From Chloroflexota bacterium (lineage in GTDB: Bacteria > Chloroflexota > Anaerolineae > Caldilineales > Caldilineaceae): a stretch of 64,000 bases of DNA. Each line of letters begins with the position of its first letter. Position 1 is the first letter of the stretch. The notes under the pieces were generated by a model. It did no database searches and was not told the DNA's origin. It was given only the letters and a program-made list of their open reading frames with translations. The translations under genes and the position numbers were made by a program. Positions 25,192 to 37,713 of this stretch are shown piece after piece. The stretch spans positions 1-64,000 of the forward strand of contig BOKO01000007.1 in NCBI GenBank assembly GCA_016861025.1, read 5' to 3'.

Positions 25192-28100
25192 ATGAACATC
25201 CGTTTTCGCTCGCGTCGCACCTTGCTCACTGCGGTCAGCGCGCTCGTCGTCTTGTCGATTCTGGTCAGCGCGGCGTGGCCCGTAGGCGCGCAGGTGGCTG
25301 CTGTCAGCCGGCCCGCGCCGCTTACCCTTGCGCCTGTTGCGCAGGAAGGAGTGAGTATGTCCGCCGCCGACCCGACGCCGACGACCGTCGCCGGGCTGGA
25401 ATTGCTGCTCAGCGAGGGCGCGGCCCAGCCGCAGCCGGTGACGCCGGTCGAGCAGCCGCCCACCCAGTCGCTCGACGCCGCCGACATCCAGCCGATCCTC
25501 GACCGCCTGCCGCCGCTCGAAGCGGAAAGCGGCGATGCTGAGGCGTTCAAGCTGCCGCCGCAGTCGCTGCCCCCGCCCACCGCCAGCGAGGTCGTGACGC
25601 AGAGTTTCCCGCCGCCGCCCACCGACCTCACGCCGCCCGCCGTAGAAAGCGGCGCACTCCAGGTGCTGCGCTATGCGCCGGAGGGCGAAATTGCAATTGC
25701 GCCTTTCATCAACGTCACCTTCAACCAGCCGATGGTTCCGCTCAACACGCTCGACGCGCTGGCGGCGGCAGCTGTGCCGGTCAAGGTCACGCCCGACCTG
25801 CCCGGCGTCTGGAAATGGCTGGGCACGCAGACGCTCTCGTTCGAGTATCACAGCGACGACCTCAACCGCTTCCCGATGGCGACCGAGTACACCGTCGAAG
25901 TGCCGGCGGGCACAACATCCCTGACCGGCGGCGTGCTCGAAGAAGCGGTGACATGGACCTTCCGCACACCGCCGCCGACGGTGGTGCGCGCCTATCCGAA
26001 CGTCAGCCCGCAGCCGCGTGAACCGCTCTTTTTCGTTGCCTTCAACCAGCGCATCGACCGCGCCGCCATGCTCGATGCGATCAGCGTGCTGGCTGGCGGG
26101 CGCACCTATGCCCTGCGCCTGGCGACCGCCGACGAGATCGCCGCCGACAAGAACGTCAACAGCTACGCCAACCAGTTCGCCGCCGATCGCTGGCTGGCTT
26201 TCCGCGCCGAGGAAGCCTTCCCGACCGACACCACGGTGACCGTCAACATCGGGCCAGGCGCGCCGTCGGCGGAGGGACCGCTGACAACGACGGAAGCGCA
26301 GTCGTTCTCGTTCCAGACCTATGCTCCGCTGCGCGTGGTCGACCAGAACTGCCGAGAGTCGAGCTATCCCTGCTATCCGGGGCAGCCCTTCTTTGTGCGC
26401 TTCAACAACCCACTCAAGATCGAGCAGATCACCAACGACGCCGTCACAGCCGAACCGGCGATCGCCAATATGGTGGTCAGCGCCGCCTACGATGGGCTGT
26501 CGATCAATGGCTCCACCGCTGGGCGCACAACCTATAAAGTTACGCTCAACACGGTGATTGAGGACATTTTCGGGCAGCAACTCGCCGCGCCGGTGACGTT
26601 GACCTTTCACACTGGCGATGTCGGCGCGTTTTTCTCGGGGCCGAGCCAGCCGCTGGTGACGCTCGATCCAACTGCGCCGTCGCCAGCCTTTACAGTCTAT
26701 TCGATCAATGTGCCCAGGCTGCGGGTGCGCGCCTACAGCGTCACGCCGGCGGATTGGCCAGCCTATCGCGCCTATCTGAACGACTATTACCGCGACCCGA
26801 GCCAGACGCCGCCCGGTCGCGAGGTGCTGAACACGACCGTCCCTGTCGAGGGCGCGCGTGACACCATGGTCGAGACCAACATCGATCTCTCGTCCGCACT
26901 GGGTGGGCGCTACGGTCATCTGATCGTGAAGGTCGATACGCCGCCATCGCTGATCGAGATGATCTTTCCCAACCGCTATGCGCCGGTCATACAGACGTGG
27001 GTGCAGGTGACCAACCTCGGGCTGGACGCCATCAACGACGCCGATGACCTGGTGGTGTGGACGACGGCGCTCGACAACGGCGCGCCGCTGGCGGACGTGA
27101 CGGTCAGCCTCAATCCCACCGGCGGCGAAAAGCGCACCGACGCCGACGGCATGGCGCGCTTCACGTTGAGTTCCACCGCGCAGCCGCTGCTGATTGCGCA
27201 GCTCGGCGATGATGTCGCCTTCCTGCCGCACGCCGACAGCTACTGGCGCGATGGCGGCTGGCGGAGCGAATGGCGCGGGGACGACATGCGCTGGTTCGTG
27301 TTTGACGATCGTGCGATGTACCGCCCCGGCGAGGAGGTGCATGTCAAAGGCTGGCTGCGCGTGCTCGGCGCCGGCCCGACTGGCGATGTGCGTCTCGACG
27401 CCGCCAGCAACGCGGTGATTGACTACTTTGTCACCGATCCCCAGGGCAATCAGATCGCGCAGGGTTCGGCGCCGCTGACCGAATTGGGCGGCTTTGATCT
27501 TGCCTTCACGATCCCCACAAACAGCAATCTCGGCTATGCCAGCGTGCAGCTCAGCACCCGCAACACTGCGGTGTTGGGCAGCTACTATCACTCTTTCCAG
27601 ATTCAGGAATTCCGCCGCCCCGAATTCGAGGTGACGGCGCGCAACGAGAGCACAGGGCCGTACTTCCTGGGCGACGAGGCGATCGTGGCGACATCGGCGC
27701 AGTACTACGCCGGCGGCCCCCTCCCCGGCGCCGACACGACCTGGACGGTCAGCGTCAACGCCACGACCTACACGCCGCCAAATTGGGATGAGTTCATTTT
27801 CGGCGAGTGGACGCCGTGGTGGTGGCGCGGCGCCTATGCCGACGAGTATCCAGGTTATTATGATGATGGCGCCGACAGCGAGGTCTACACGGCGCGCACC
27901 GACCCGACCGGCAATCACTACCTGAAGATGACCTTTATCTCTTCAGAGAAGCCACAGCCCTACAGCATCAACGCCGAAGCGGCGGTGATGGATGTCAATC
28001 GCCAGACGTGGGCGGCGCAGACCAACCTGCTCGTGCATCCGTCGAAGCTCTATGTTGGTCTGCGCAGCAGCGCCGCCTTTGTCGAGAAGGGCGACGATCT

Positions 28101-31100
28101 TAAGTACGACGGCATCGTCACCGATGTCGACGGCAATGTTGTCGCCGATGTCCCGTTCACGGTGCGCAGCGTGCGGCTGGCGTGGACTTTCGAGAACGGC
28201 AAGTGGGTGCAGCAGGAGGTTGACGAACAAACCTGTGAACTGATTTCAGGGACGGAGCCGGTGACATGCACGCTGCCGACCACGGAAGGGGGCCAATATC
28301 GCGTCACTGCCGAGGTGCGCGACGACGCCGAACGCCTCAACCGCACCATCGTGACGACGTGGGTCAGCGGCGGCTTTATGGCGCCCTCGCGTGACCTGAC
28401 GCAGCAGGAACTGACGCTCGTGCCTGACAAGCAGACCTATGCGCCGGGCGACACTGCGCGCATCCTGGTGCAGGCGCCCTTCGCCGATGGATCGGGCTTG
28501 CTCACCGTGGCGCGCAGCGGCATTCTCTACACCCAGAACTTCTCGCTCGACGGCGGCGCGGCCACCTTGGAGATTCCCATCGAAGAGGCGCACCTGCCCA
28601 ACCTGAACATTCAGGTCGATGTCAACGGCTCTTCACCGCGGCTCGATGACAAAGGCAACCCGGTCGAGGGTGTGGCGCCGCAGCCTGCCTACGCCACTGG
28701 CTCGCTGCAGCTCGACATTCCGCCGCTGAGCCGTGCGCTTACGGTCGAGATTACGCCCGACGCCACGAAGCTCGATCCAGGCGCCGAAACCGGCGTGAGC
28801 GTCAGGGTGGTCGATGCGCAGGGCGCGCCGGTCGAGGGCGCCGAACTCGCCATCGTGGTCGTCGATGAGGCGGTGCTGGCGTTGACCGGCTATCAGCTTG
28901 CCGACCCGCTGGCGACCTTCTACGCCGCCCGCAGCGCCGACACCAACAGCAGCTACGGGCGCAGCAGTCTGATCCTTGCCAACCCTGACCTGCTGGCGAA
29001 GGGCGGTGGCGAGGCGCTGATGCGCCAGGCGGCGCCAATGGCGACCGCCGGTGCATTTGCCGAAGATAGCGTGATGATGCTGGCTGCACCGGCGGCTGCC
29101 ATGCCCGAAATGGCGATGGAACAGGCGTCAGGAGTGCAGGCTGCTGCTGGCGCGCCGATTGCCGTGCGTGCCGACTTCAACCCGCTGGCGCTCTTTGCAC
29201 CAGCCGAACGCACCGACGCCAACGGCGAGGTCTATGTCAATTACAAGCTGCCCGACAACCTGACGCGCTACCGGCTGATGGTGGTCGCCGTCACCGAAAA
29301 ACAGTTCGGTTCGGCAGAGAGCAACCTCACGGCGCGGCTGCCGTTGATGGTGCGCCCCTCTGCGCCGCGCTTCCTCAACTTTGGCGACCGCTTCGAGCTG
29401 CCGGTCGTGATCCAGAACCAGACCGACGCCGCGCTCACCGTCGATGTCGTGGCGGAGACGAGCAATCTCAAGCTCGACGCCGGGCAGGGGCAGCGCGTCG
29501 AAGTGCCCGCCAACGACCGCGTCGAGGTGCGCTTCCCGGCTTCGACCGACAGCGTGGGCACGGCGCGCGTGCAGCTTGCCGCCGTTGCCGGCGATTACGC
29601 CGACGCCGCCACCGTGCAACTGCCGGTCTACACGCCGGCGACGACCGAAGCGTTCGCCACCTACGGCGTGCTCGATGAAGGCGCCGTAGCCCAACCGATT
29701 GCACAGCCGCAGGATGTCTTCCCGCAGTTTGGCGGGCTGGAACTGAGCACCTCCTCCACCGCGCTGGCGACGCTCACCGACGCCTTCCTCTACCTGCAGG
29801 CGTATCCCTTCGAGTGTTCGGAGCAGCTCGGCGCGCGCATCATGAGCGTCGCCTCGCTGCGCGATGTGCTGACGGCGTTCCAGTCGCCCGACCTGCCCTC
29901 GGATGAGGCGATTGTGGCGGCGATGGCGCGCGACATCCGCACGTTGAGCCTGATGCAGAACTGGGACGGCGGCTTCCCCTACTGGACGAAGGGGCGCGAT
30001 TCGATCCCCTACAACTCGGTCTTCGTGACGCACGCGCTGACGATTGCGCGCGGCAAGGATTACGCCGTGCCGCAGGAAATGTTCGACGCCGCGCTGGGCT
30101 ATCTGCGCACCATCGAATCATACTACCCGGACTGGTACGGGCCACGCACGCGCCACGCCATCAGCAGCTACGCCGTCCACGTGCGCAGCCTGCTCGGCGA
30201 CTTCGACTACGCCAAGGCGCGCCAACTCTATCATGACCTGCCGCTGGCGGAGCAGTCGCTGGAGGCGCAGGCGTGGCTGTGGCAGGTGCTGTCCGGCGAC
30301 CCCGCCGCCACCGATGCGGTCGCCGCCATCGAACGCAACCTCCAGAACCGTGTGGTCGAAACGCCGGGCGCCGCCAACTTCATCACCTCCTACGACGACC
30401 AGACATGGGTGATGCTGCACTCCAACCGCCGCACCGACGCCATCGTGCTCGATGCGCTGATGACAGAGACGCCGGAAAGCGACCTGATCCCGAAGGTGGT
30501 CGCCGGGCTGATGAATGGGCGCACCAACGGGCGCTGGTACAACACGCAGGAGAATGTCTTCGTGCTGGTGGCAATGGATCGCTATTTCAACACCTTCGAG
30601 GCGACGACGCCCGACTTCGTGGCGCGCATGTGGCTGGGTGAGAACTACGTCGCCGAGCACACGCACCGGGGGCGCACGACCGAAACGCAGCAGACTGTTG
30701 CACCGATGAGCCTGCTGGTTGAGCAACCCGGGACGCAAGACCTGATCATCAGCAAGGACGGCGACGGACGGCTCTACTACCGGCTTGGCTTGCGCTATGC
30801 GCCGACCGACCTCGGTCTCGACCCGCTCGACATGGGCTTCGTGGTGCAGCGCACCTACGAGGCGGTCGATGACCCGGCGGATGTGCGCCGCGACGACGAC
30901 GGCGTCTGGCGCATCAAAGCCGGGGCACGCGTGCGCGTGCGGCTGACGATGGTGGCGGTGAACCGGCGCTATCACGTGGCGCTGGTCGACCGCCTGCCCG
31001 CCGGGCTGGAGCCGATCAACCCGGCGCTGGCGGTCTCGGAGAGCGTGCCCGCCGACCCCAACGCCACGACGAGCAATCGCGGCTACTGGTGGTGGGGCCC

Positions 31101-31299
31101 GTGGTACGAGCATCAGAACCTGCGCGACGCCGGCGCCGAAGCCTTCACCCCCTTCCTGTGGGATGGCGTCTACAACTACAGCTACGTGGCGCGGGCAACC
31201 ACGCCGGGCGAGTTCGTGGTTCCGCCCGCCAAGGCTGAGGAGATGTACTCGCCGGAGGTGTTCGGGCGCAGCGCCAGCGATCGGGTGGTTGTGGAGTAG
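25192..31299 (+). CDS. Alpha-2-macroglobulin family protein
   Basis: A 2035-aa exported protein. Residues 1-34 form a signal peptide ending in SAAWPVGAQ. A Pro-rich stretch (about 55-150) precedes repeated MG-type beta domains; later regions include PGEEVHVKGWLRV (bait-proximal MG domain), AERTDANGEVYVNYKLPDNLTRYR and the thioester site YPFECSEQLGARI with Cys1542, Glu1544 and Gln1545, followed by the alpha-helical thioester domain and a final receptor-like domain. Bacterial members trap proteases covalently near the envelope. The thioester being intact argues for activity. GAGGAGG precedes ATG 25192. No penicillin-binding protein 1C gene is adjacent, in contrast to the proteobacterial arrangement. 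Confidence 0.9.
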   Translation: MNIRFRSRRTLLTAVSALVVLSILVSAAWPVGAQVAAVSRPAPLTLAPVAQEGVSMSAADPTPTTVAGLELLLSEGAAQPQPVTPVEQPPTQSLDAADIQPILDRLPPLEAESGDAEAFKLPPQSLPPPTASEVVTQSFPPPPTDLTPPAVESGALQVLRYAPEGEIAIAPFINVTFNQPMVPLNTLDALAAAAVPVKVTPDLPGVWKWLGTQTLSFEYHSDDLNRFPMATEYTVEVPAGTTSLTGGVLEEAVTWTFRTPPPTVVRAYPNVSPQPREPLFFVAFNQRIDRAAMLDAISVLAGGRTYALRLATADEIAADKNVNSYANQFAADRWLAFRAEEAFPTDTTVTVNIGPGAPSAEGPLTTTEAQSFSFQTYAPLRVVDQNCRESSYPCYPGQPFFVRFNNPLKIEQITNDAVTAEPAIANMVVSAAYDGLSINGSTAGRTTYKVTLNTVIEDIFGQQLAAPVTLTFHTGDVGAFFSGPSQPLVTLDPTAPSPAFTVYSINVPRLRVRAYSVTPADWPAYRAYLNDYYRDPSQTPPGREVLNTTVPVEGARDTMVETNIDLSSALGGRYGHLIVKVDTPPSLIEMIFPNRYAPVIQTWVQVTNLGLDAINDADDLVVWTTALDNGAPLADVTVSLNPTGGEKRTDADGMARFTLSSTAQPLLIAQLGDDVAFLPHADSYWRDGGWRSEWRGDDMRWFVFDDRAMYRPGEEVHVKGWLRVLGAGPTGDVRLDAASNAVIDYFVTDPQGNQIAQGSAPLTELGGFDLAFTIPTNSNLGYASVQLSTRNTAVLGSYYHSFQIQEFRRPEFEVTARNESTGPYFLGDEAIVATSAQYYAGGPLPGADTTWTVSVNATTYTPPNWDEFIFGEWTPWWWRGAYADEYPGYYDDGADSEVYTARTDPTGNHYLKMTFISSEKPQPYSINAEAAVMDVNRQTWAAQTNLLVHPSKLYVGLRSSAAFVEKGDDLKYDGIVTDVDGNVVADVPFTVRSVRLAWTFENGKWVQQEVDEQTCELISGTEPVTCTLPTTEGGQYRVTAEVRDDAERLNRTIVTTWVSGGFMAPSRDLTQQELTLVPDKQTYAPGDTARILVQAPFADGSGLLTVARSGILYTQNFSLDGGAATLEIPIEEAHLPNLNIQVDVNGSSPRLDDKGNPVEGVAPQPAYATGSLQLDIPPLSRALTVEITPDATKLDPGAETGVSVRVVDAQGAPVEGAELAIVVVDEAVLALTGYQLADPLATFYAARSADTNSSYGRSSLILANPDLLAKGGGEALMRQAAPMATAGAFAEDSVMMLAAPAAAMPEMAMEQASGVQAAAGAPIAVRADFNPLALFAPAERTDANGEVYVNYKLPDNLTRYRLMVVAVTEKQFGSAESNLTARLPLMVRPSAPRFLNFGDRFELPVVIQNQTDAALTVDVVAETSNLKLDAGQGQRVEVPANDRVEVRFPASTDSVGTARVQLAAVAGDYADAATVQLPVYTPATTEAFATYGVLDEGAVAQPIAQPQDVFPQFGGLELSTSSTALATLTDAFLYLQAYPFECSEQLGARIMSVASLRDVLTAFQSPDLPSDEAIVAAMARDIRTLSLMQNWDGGFPYWTKGRDSIPYNSVFVTHALTIARGKDYAVPQEMFDAALGYLRTIESYYPDWYGPRTRHAISSYAVHVRSLLGDFDYAKARQLYHDLPLAEQSLEAQAWLWQVLSGDPAATDAVAAIERNLQNRVVETPGAANFITSYDDQTWVMLHSNRRTDAIVLDALMTETPESDLIPKVVAGLMNGRTNGRWYNTQENVFVLVAMDRYFNTFEATTPDFVARMWLGENYVAEHTHRGRTTETQQTVAPMSLLVEQPGTQDLIISKDGDGRLYYRLGLRYAPTDLGLDPLDMGFVVQRTYEAVDDPADVRRDDDGVWRIKAGARVRVRLTMVAVNRRYHVALVDRLPAGLEPINPALAVSESVPADPNATTSNRGYWWWGPWYEHQNLRDAGAEAFTPFLWDGVYNYSYVARATTPGEFVVPPAKAEEMYSPEVFGRSASDRVVVE

Positions 31300-31327
31300 C
31301 TGCTGAAAAGGCTGAATTGCATGACAG

Positions 31328-31369
31328 GGAACAGAGAGGGTAATCCAACCTTCTCTGTTCCTCTTTTTT
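31328..31369 (+). terminator. Rho-independent terminator after the macroglobulin gene
   Basis: GGAACAGAGAGGG (31328-31340) pairs with CCTTCTCTGTTCC (31349-31361) over 13 bp with one G-T pair and an eight-base loop, followed by CTCTTTTTT. It lies 28 bases after the stop codon. Confidence 0.9.
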
Positions 31370-31375
31370 CGAAAG

Positions 31376-31619
31376 CCGGGGACGTGCGGCTGGGAGCCGC
31401 ACCTACGAAAAACCGTCGCCACTCCGTAGGCGCTGCTCGTAGCAGCGCTTCCTCAATTCATCCCAAGCCTTGCGGCCTGCCGGGGACGTGCGGCTGGGAG
31501 CCGCACCTACGAAAAACCGTCGCCACTCTGCAGGCGCTGCTCGTAGCAGCGCTTCCTCGATTCATCCCAAGAGCCTTGCGGCCTGCCGGGGATGTGCGGA
31601 GCAGCACCTACAAAGCCTC
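31376..31619. repeat. Tandem ~105-bp palindromic repeat, about 2.3 copies
   Basis: The unit starts CCGGGGACGTGCGGCTGGGA at 31376 and again at 31480, and in a degraded form at 31586. Each full unit holds two perfect hairpins: GTGCGGCT-ggg-AGCCGCAC and GCGCTGCT-cgt-AGCAGCGC. No gene is visible in this 320-base interval; it lies between the macroglobulin terminator and the convergent DUF1800 gene. Confidence 0.85.
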
Positions 31620-33194
<1,575 letters not shown>

Positions 33195-33257
33195 CTCTTA
33201 CAGCTGTTTCTTCTTTCAACGCTCTTCAAAATAAAAGAGACCCAGAGCGCACTGCGA

Positions 33258-35789
33258 TCATCGTCGAACGGAAGGCAAGTAAACTTTTTGCGAAAGATCG
33301 ATCGGGACGCCCTCCGTCGTCGCTGCGACGAGCGTCGGCGAGCGGCCGTTGCTGCGCGTCGGGAAGACCGCAATCCACCGCTGCCGGAGCGCGTCATAAA
33401 CGACGGCGCCGGCGCTGTCGCCTTCGTACCACTGGCCGTCGTAGTCACCCTCCGCAGCCCAGTTCGTCGTCGCCTCGCCAAGTCGCTGAACCGTTGCCAC
33501 GGCTCCGTTGCGGATCAGCGCCGCGTAGAAATTCCAACTTCCTTCGATGCGTGCGGGGTGCAGCACCATCACCTCATTGTCGGGGCCGACGGCAAGCGTC
33601 GGCCTGCTGGCGGTGCTGTTATGGTGTTCTTCGTCGTCTTGCGCAACGGTGAATCCAACGCGCAGAGGCGCGCTGAAGGTGACGCCGCCATCGCTTGACA
33701 TTGCATAGAAAACGTAGCTGTCGTGCGGCCACTCGTCCGGCGGGTTGCGCAACGCACAGCCGGACCAGACAAGGTGCAGGCGACCGGCGACGTCGCTGCG
33801 CATCTGGGGATATTGCTGCAAACACCAGTTTGAGGCGACGGGCGGATTCACTTGCGTGTAGCTCCAGCCGCCGCCTTGCAGGCTCCGTCGCGCCGTCATC
33901 AGACGGCCACGTCCATTGTCGTCCCATTCGCCCCAGGCGACGACGATGTGTGCATCGCTGAGCGCTATCGTCACAGGCACGGTCCAGCGATCGACCATCG
34001 TCGCCGGAAGCACCGGCTGCGGCGACGTCCAGCCTGCGCCGGAGTTCCACGTCGCATAAAGCTGAGTCCAGGATTGTCCATCCCAGCGCGCTTCGCTCCA
34101 CGCCACGGCGACGACGCCGTTGCGCACGGCGATGGCGGGACGGTGGCGCTCACGGCCGTCGTCCTCGTCTCCGCTCAGCCGCTTTGGGTCGCTCCAACGC
34201 CCCCCTTCAAAGACGCTGTACAGGATGTGGCGTCCATAAGGCCAGAGATACTCGCTCCACACCGCATGGACCCTGCCCGCGGCGTCGACGGCAGTCTGCG
34301 CGCCATGAGCAGCGATATGGCCGGCGTTCGCCCAGGTCGGCAGGCGCGTGGGCGAGGTCCAGGTCGGCGTCCCCAGGGGCAATGTGCTCGACCACAGCTC
34401 GTTGTAGCCTCGGCGATTGTCGAGAAAGACCAGATGCGTTGCACCGTTGAAGCTGACCAGCGACGGCGCCATTTGATACGGGCTGCGTGCGGCGGCGCTG
34501 TTGACCACTGCGCCATCCGACCAGCCCCCGCCCTGCCAGGAGGCCATGTAGATGTCGTGGTCGCCGTCGCGTGCATCTTGCCAGGCGATGCGGACGCGCT
34601 CTCCATCCGCAGCCAGCGCAGGCGCCAGCTGCATGCCAGGGGCCGTCGTCACCGGCTGCTCTTCCCATCCGCCGCCGTTCCAGCGCGCCGCGTAAATGTC
34701 CGGATTGCTCGCCCCGTTGCGATAGTCCTGCCAGGCCACAAACAGCCCTGCTGCGCCGCCGGCGATGACGGGCGCAACCGAGCGCACGCGCGGCGGCGCA
34801 GCGTCGACGCGTTGGGGCGCGTCCCAGCCGGAGCCGTTCCAGCGCGCCGCGTAGATGTCTGCCGGGGCTGTCGCTGCGCCTGCGTGATGCTCCCATACGA
34901 CGAAGAGGCTGCCGTCGGCGGCGAAGGCGACGGCAGGTCGCGTGGCGCTGTCGATGCGGCCTGCCGTTGTGGAGGGGCGAGAGACGCGCACGTTCGGCCC
35001 CCAGGTGCGGCCCCCATCATTGGAAAGCGCAGAATAGACCTGCGGCGCCTCGGCGCCGTACTCTCGATGATCTTCCCAGACCACGGCGACCTGCTCCCCG
35101 CGGCGGGCGATGCGCGGGCGGCGTTGGTCGCCGCGACTGTCGTCGCTGTTGAGTTTGACGTTGACGGCGTCGCAGGTCATCGCCACGCCGTTGCAGCGCG
35201 TCGCGTAGATGTCCCCGCCCTTGCTGTTGCGCCAGTCGTCGCTCCAGTCCAGGTTGCGGTAGTCTTCCCAGACGACCACGAGATCGCCGGACCCGTCACC
35301 GACGATCTGCGGGTATCGCGCCACGGCGATCCAGTCCTCAAGGCCCTGCGTCACCTGCATCGGCGCGCCCCAGCGATTGGTGGAAGGGTTGTAGCGCGCG
35401 AGGCGCACCTGCTGCTCATCAGCGTAGACGACAAAGGCGCGGCCGCTCGCTTCGACGGTCGCCGCCGCGCCGAAGGGGCGCTGAACGTCGAAGTGCGGGG
35501 TGAGGTTGGTCGCGCGCGCTTCGGCGACGGCCTGCTCGCCGTTCCACATCACGCTGTAAAGATCAGGAGCTGCGTTGCGCGAGTCGAGCCAGGCTACCAA
35601 CGTCCGCTCGCCGGCCAGGGCCACCGAGGGTTCGCTCTGAAGAGAAGGCCACTCATCCACCGTCACCGGCGCCGGCGCGCCCCACGTCGGCAAAGAATGT
35701 TGTGCAAGCGGCGCAGCGTTCAAGCTTCGTCCCTGCCACCAGGCGAACGCAACGAGCGCCGTCAGGATGAGGGTCAACTTCCAGCGCAT
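33258..35789 (-). CDS. Secreted sialidase-like beta-propeller repeat protein
   Basis: An 843-aa protein with a Sec signal (LTLILTALVAFAWW) followed by many repeats of about 60 residues of the type DIYAARWNGSGW, LFVVWEDYRN and SNDGGRTWG, which are BNR/sialidase-like propeller blades. No catalytic arginine triad can be identified, so it may be a binding or structural protein. It ends KVYLPSVRR at the stop, a short C-terminal motif seen in exported Chloroflexota proteins. It lies between DUF1501 and DUF1800 in one operon. Confidence 0.75.
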   Translation of the reverse strand: MRWKLTLILTALVAFAWWQGRSLNAAPLAQHSLPTWGAPAPVTVDEWPSLQSEPSVALAGERTLVAWLDSRNAAPDLYSVMWNGEQAVAEARATNLTPHFDVQRPFGAAATVEASGRAFVVYADEQQVRLARYNPSTNRWGAPMQVTQGLEDWIAVARYPQIVGDGSGDLVVVWEDYRNLDWSDDWRNSKGGDIYATRCNGVAMTCDAVNVKLNSDDSRGDQRRPRIARRGEQVAVVWEDHREYGAEAPQVYSALSNDGGRTWGPNVRVSRPSTTAGRIDSATRPAVAFAADGSLFVVWEHHAGAATAPADIYAARWNGSGWDAPQRVDAAPPRVRSVAPVIAGGAAGLFVAWQDYRNGASNPDIYAARWNGGGWEEQPVTTAPGMQLAPALAADGERVRIAWQDARDGDHDIYMASWQGGGWSDGAVVNSAAARSPYQMAPSLVSFNGATHLVFLDNRRGYNELWSSTLPLGTPTWTSPTRLPTWANAGHIAAHGAQTAVDAAGRVHAVWSEYLWPYGRHILYSVFEGGRWSDPKRLSGDEDDGRERHRPAIAVRNGVVAVAWSEARWDGQSWTQLYATWNSGAGWTSPQPVLPATMVDRWTVPVTIALSDAHIVVAWGEWDDNGRGRLMTARRSLQGGGWSYTQVNPPVASNWCLQQYPQMRSDVAGRLHLVWSGCALRNPPDEWPHDSYVFYAMSSDGGVTFSAPLRVGFTVAQDDEEHHNSTASRPTLAVGPDNEVMVLHPARIEGSWNFYAALIRNGAVATVQRLGEATTNWAAEGDYDGQWYEGDSAGAVVYDALRQRWIAVFPTRSNGRSPTLVAATTEGVPIDLSQKVYLPSVRR

Positions 35790-35840
35790 CATATCCTTGT
35801 CTTGACCATACTCGATGACAATTGCATGGCCTATCTTGCG

Positions 35841-37304
<1,464 letters not shown>

Positions 37305-37469
37305 ATCGCCCGATTATAGGCGCCTGCTCCGCGCGATGTCAACCAATAATTTTCTGACGGAGCGCCTCTGTGCAAGTGACGAATGTGCTACGTTCGAGTC
37401 GCTACGATTGACGCTACACCTCTCTGTTCTGACAGAAAAGCTTCAGGCTGTGAAGAATGCAGAAGGTCT

Positions 37470-37521
37470 CTGCAACAATTGTACAGTTCCTCACGGCGTT
37501 TCGGCTGCAACAATCATACAG
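37470..37521. repeat. Two near-identical 17-bp direct repeats, candidate operators
   Basis: CTGCAACAATTGTACAG (37470-37486) and CTGCAACAATCATACAG (37505-37521) differ at two positions and start 35 bases apart. The divergent intergenic region between the DUF1501 and ATP-grasp genes is a natural place for paired regulator sites. Confidence 0.5.
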
Positions 37522-37550
37522 TATAGTTGTTTCTTCCTCCTCCTTTGTGT

Positions 37551-37584
37551 ACAGAGTGCGGTGTGCTTGCACACCGCACTCTGT
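37551..37584. repeat. Perfect 16-bp inverted repeat
   Basis: ACAGAGTGCGGTGTGC (37551-37566) and GCACACCGCACTCTGT (37569-37584) are exact inverted copies with a two-base spacer. It may be a stem-loop in an upstream transcript or a cruciform or protein site; no T tract follows. Confidence 0.8.
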
Positions 37585-37633
37585 CGTTTGCCGATCAAAA
37601 CGAGACAACCCATTCTTTACTAAAAAAGTGCAC

Positions 37634-37661
37634 TTGCATCAAAATCTGGGGCGGCTATAAT
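37634..37661 (+). promoter_or_regulatory. Candidate promoter of the ATP-grasp/YbdK cluster
   Basis: A perfect -10 TATAAT (37656-37661) with a weak TTGCAT -35 (37634-37639) at 16-base spacing lies about 53 bases before the ATP-grasp start codon. Confidence 0.55.
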
Positions 37662-37713
37662 GATTGCAACTTGCAGGCAATCAACCGATCTACCCTCATC
37701 ACAAGCATCAAAT

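Noticed and set aside
25069..27918. 949-codon open frame antisense to the macroglobulin gene
   Set aside because: It mirrors the codon positions of a strongly supported gene in GC-rich DNA, lacks motifs and has low-complexity Arg/Val/Ala content.
31376..31619. CRISPR-like array
   Set aside because: Units are ~105 bp and nearly identical throughout, with no unique spacers and no cas genes.
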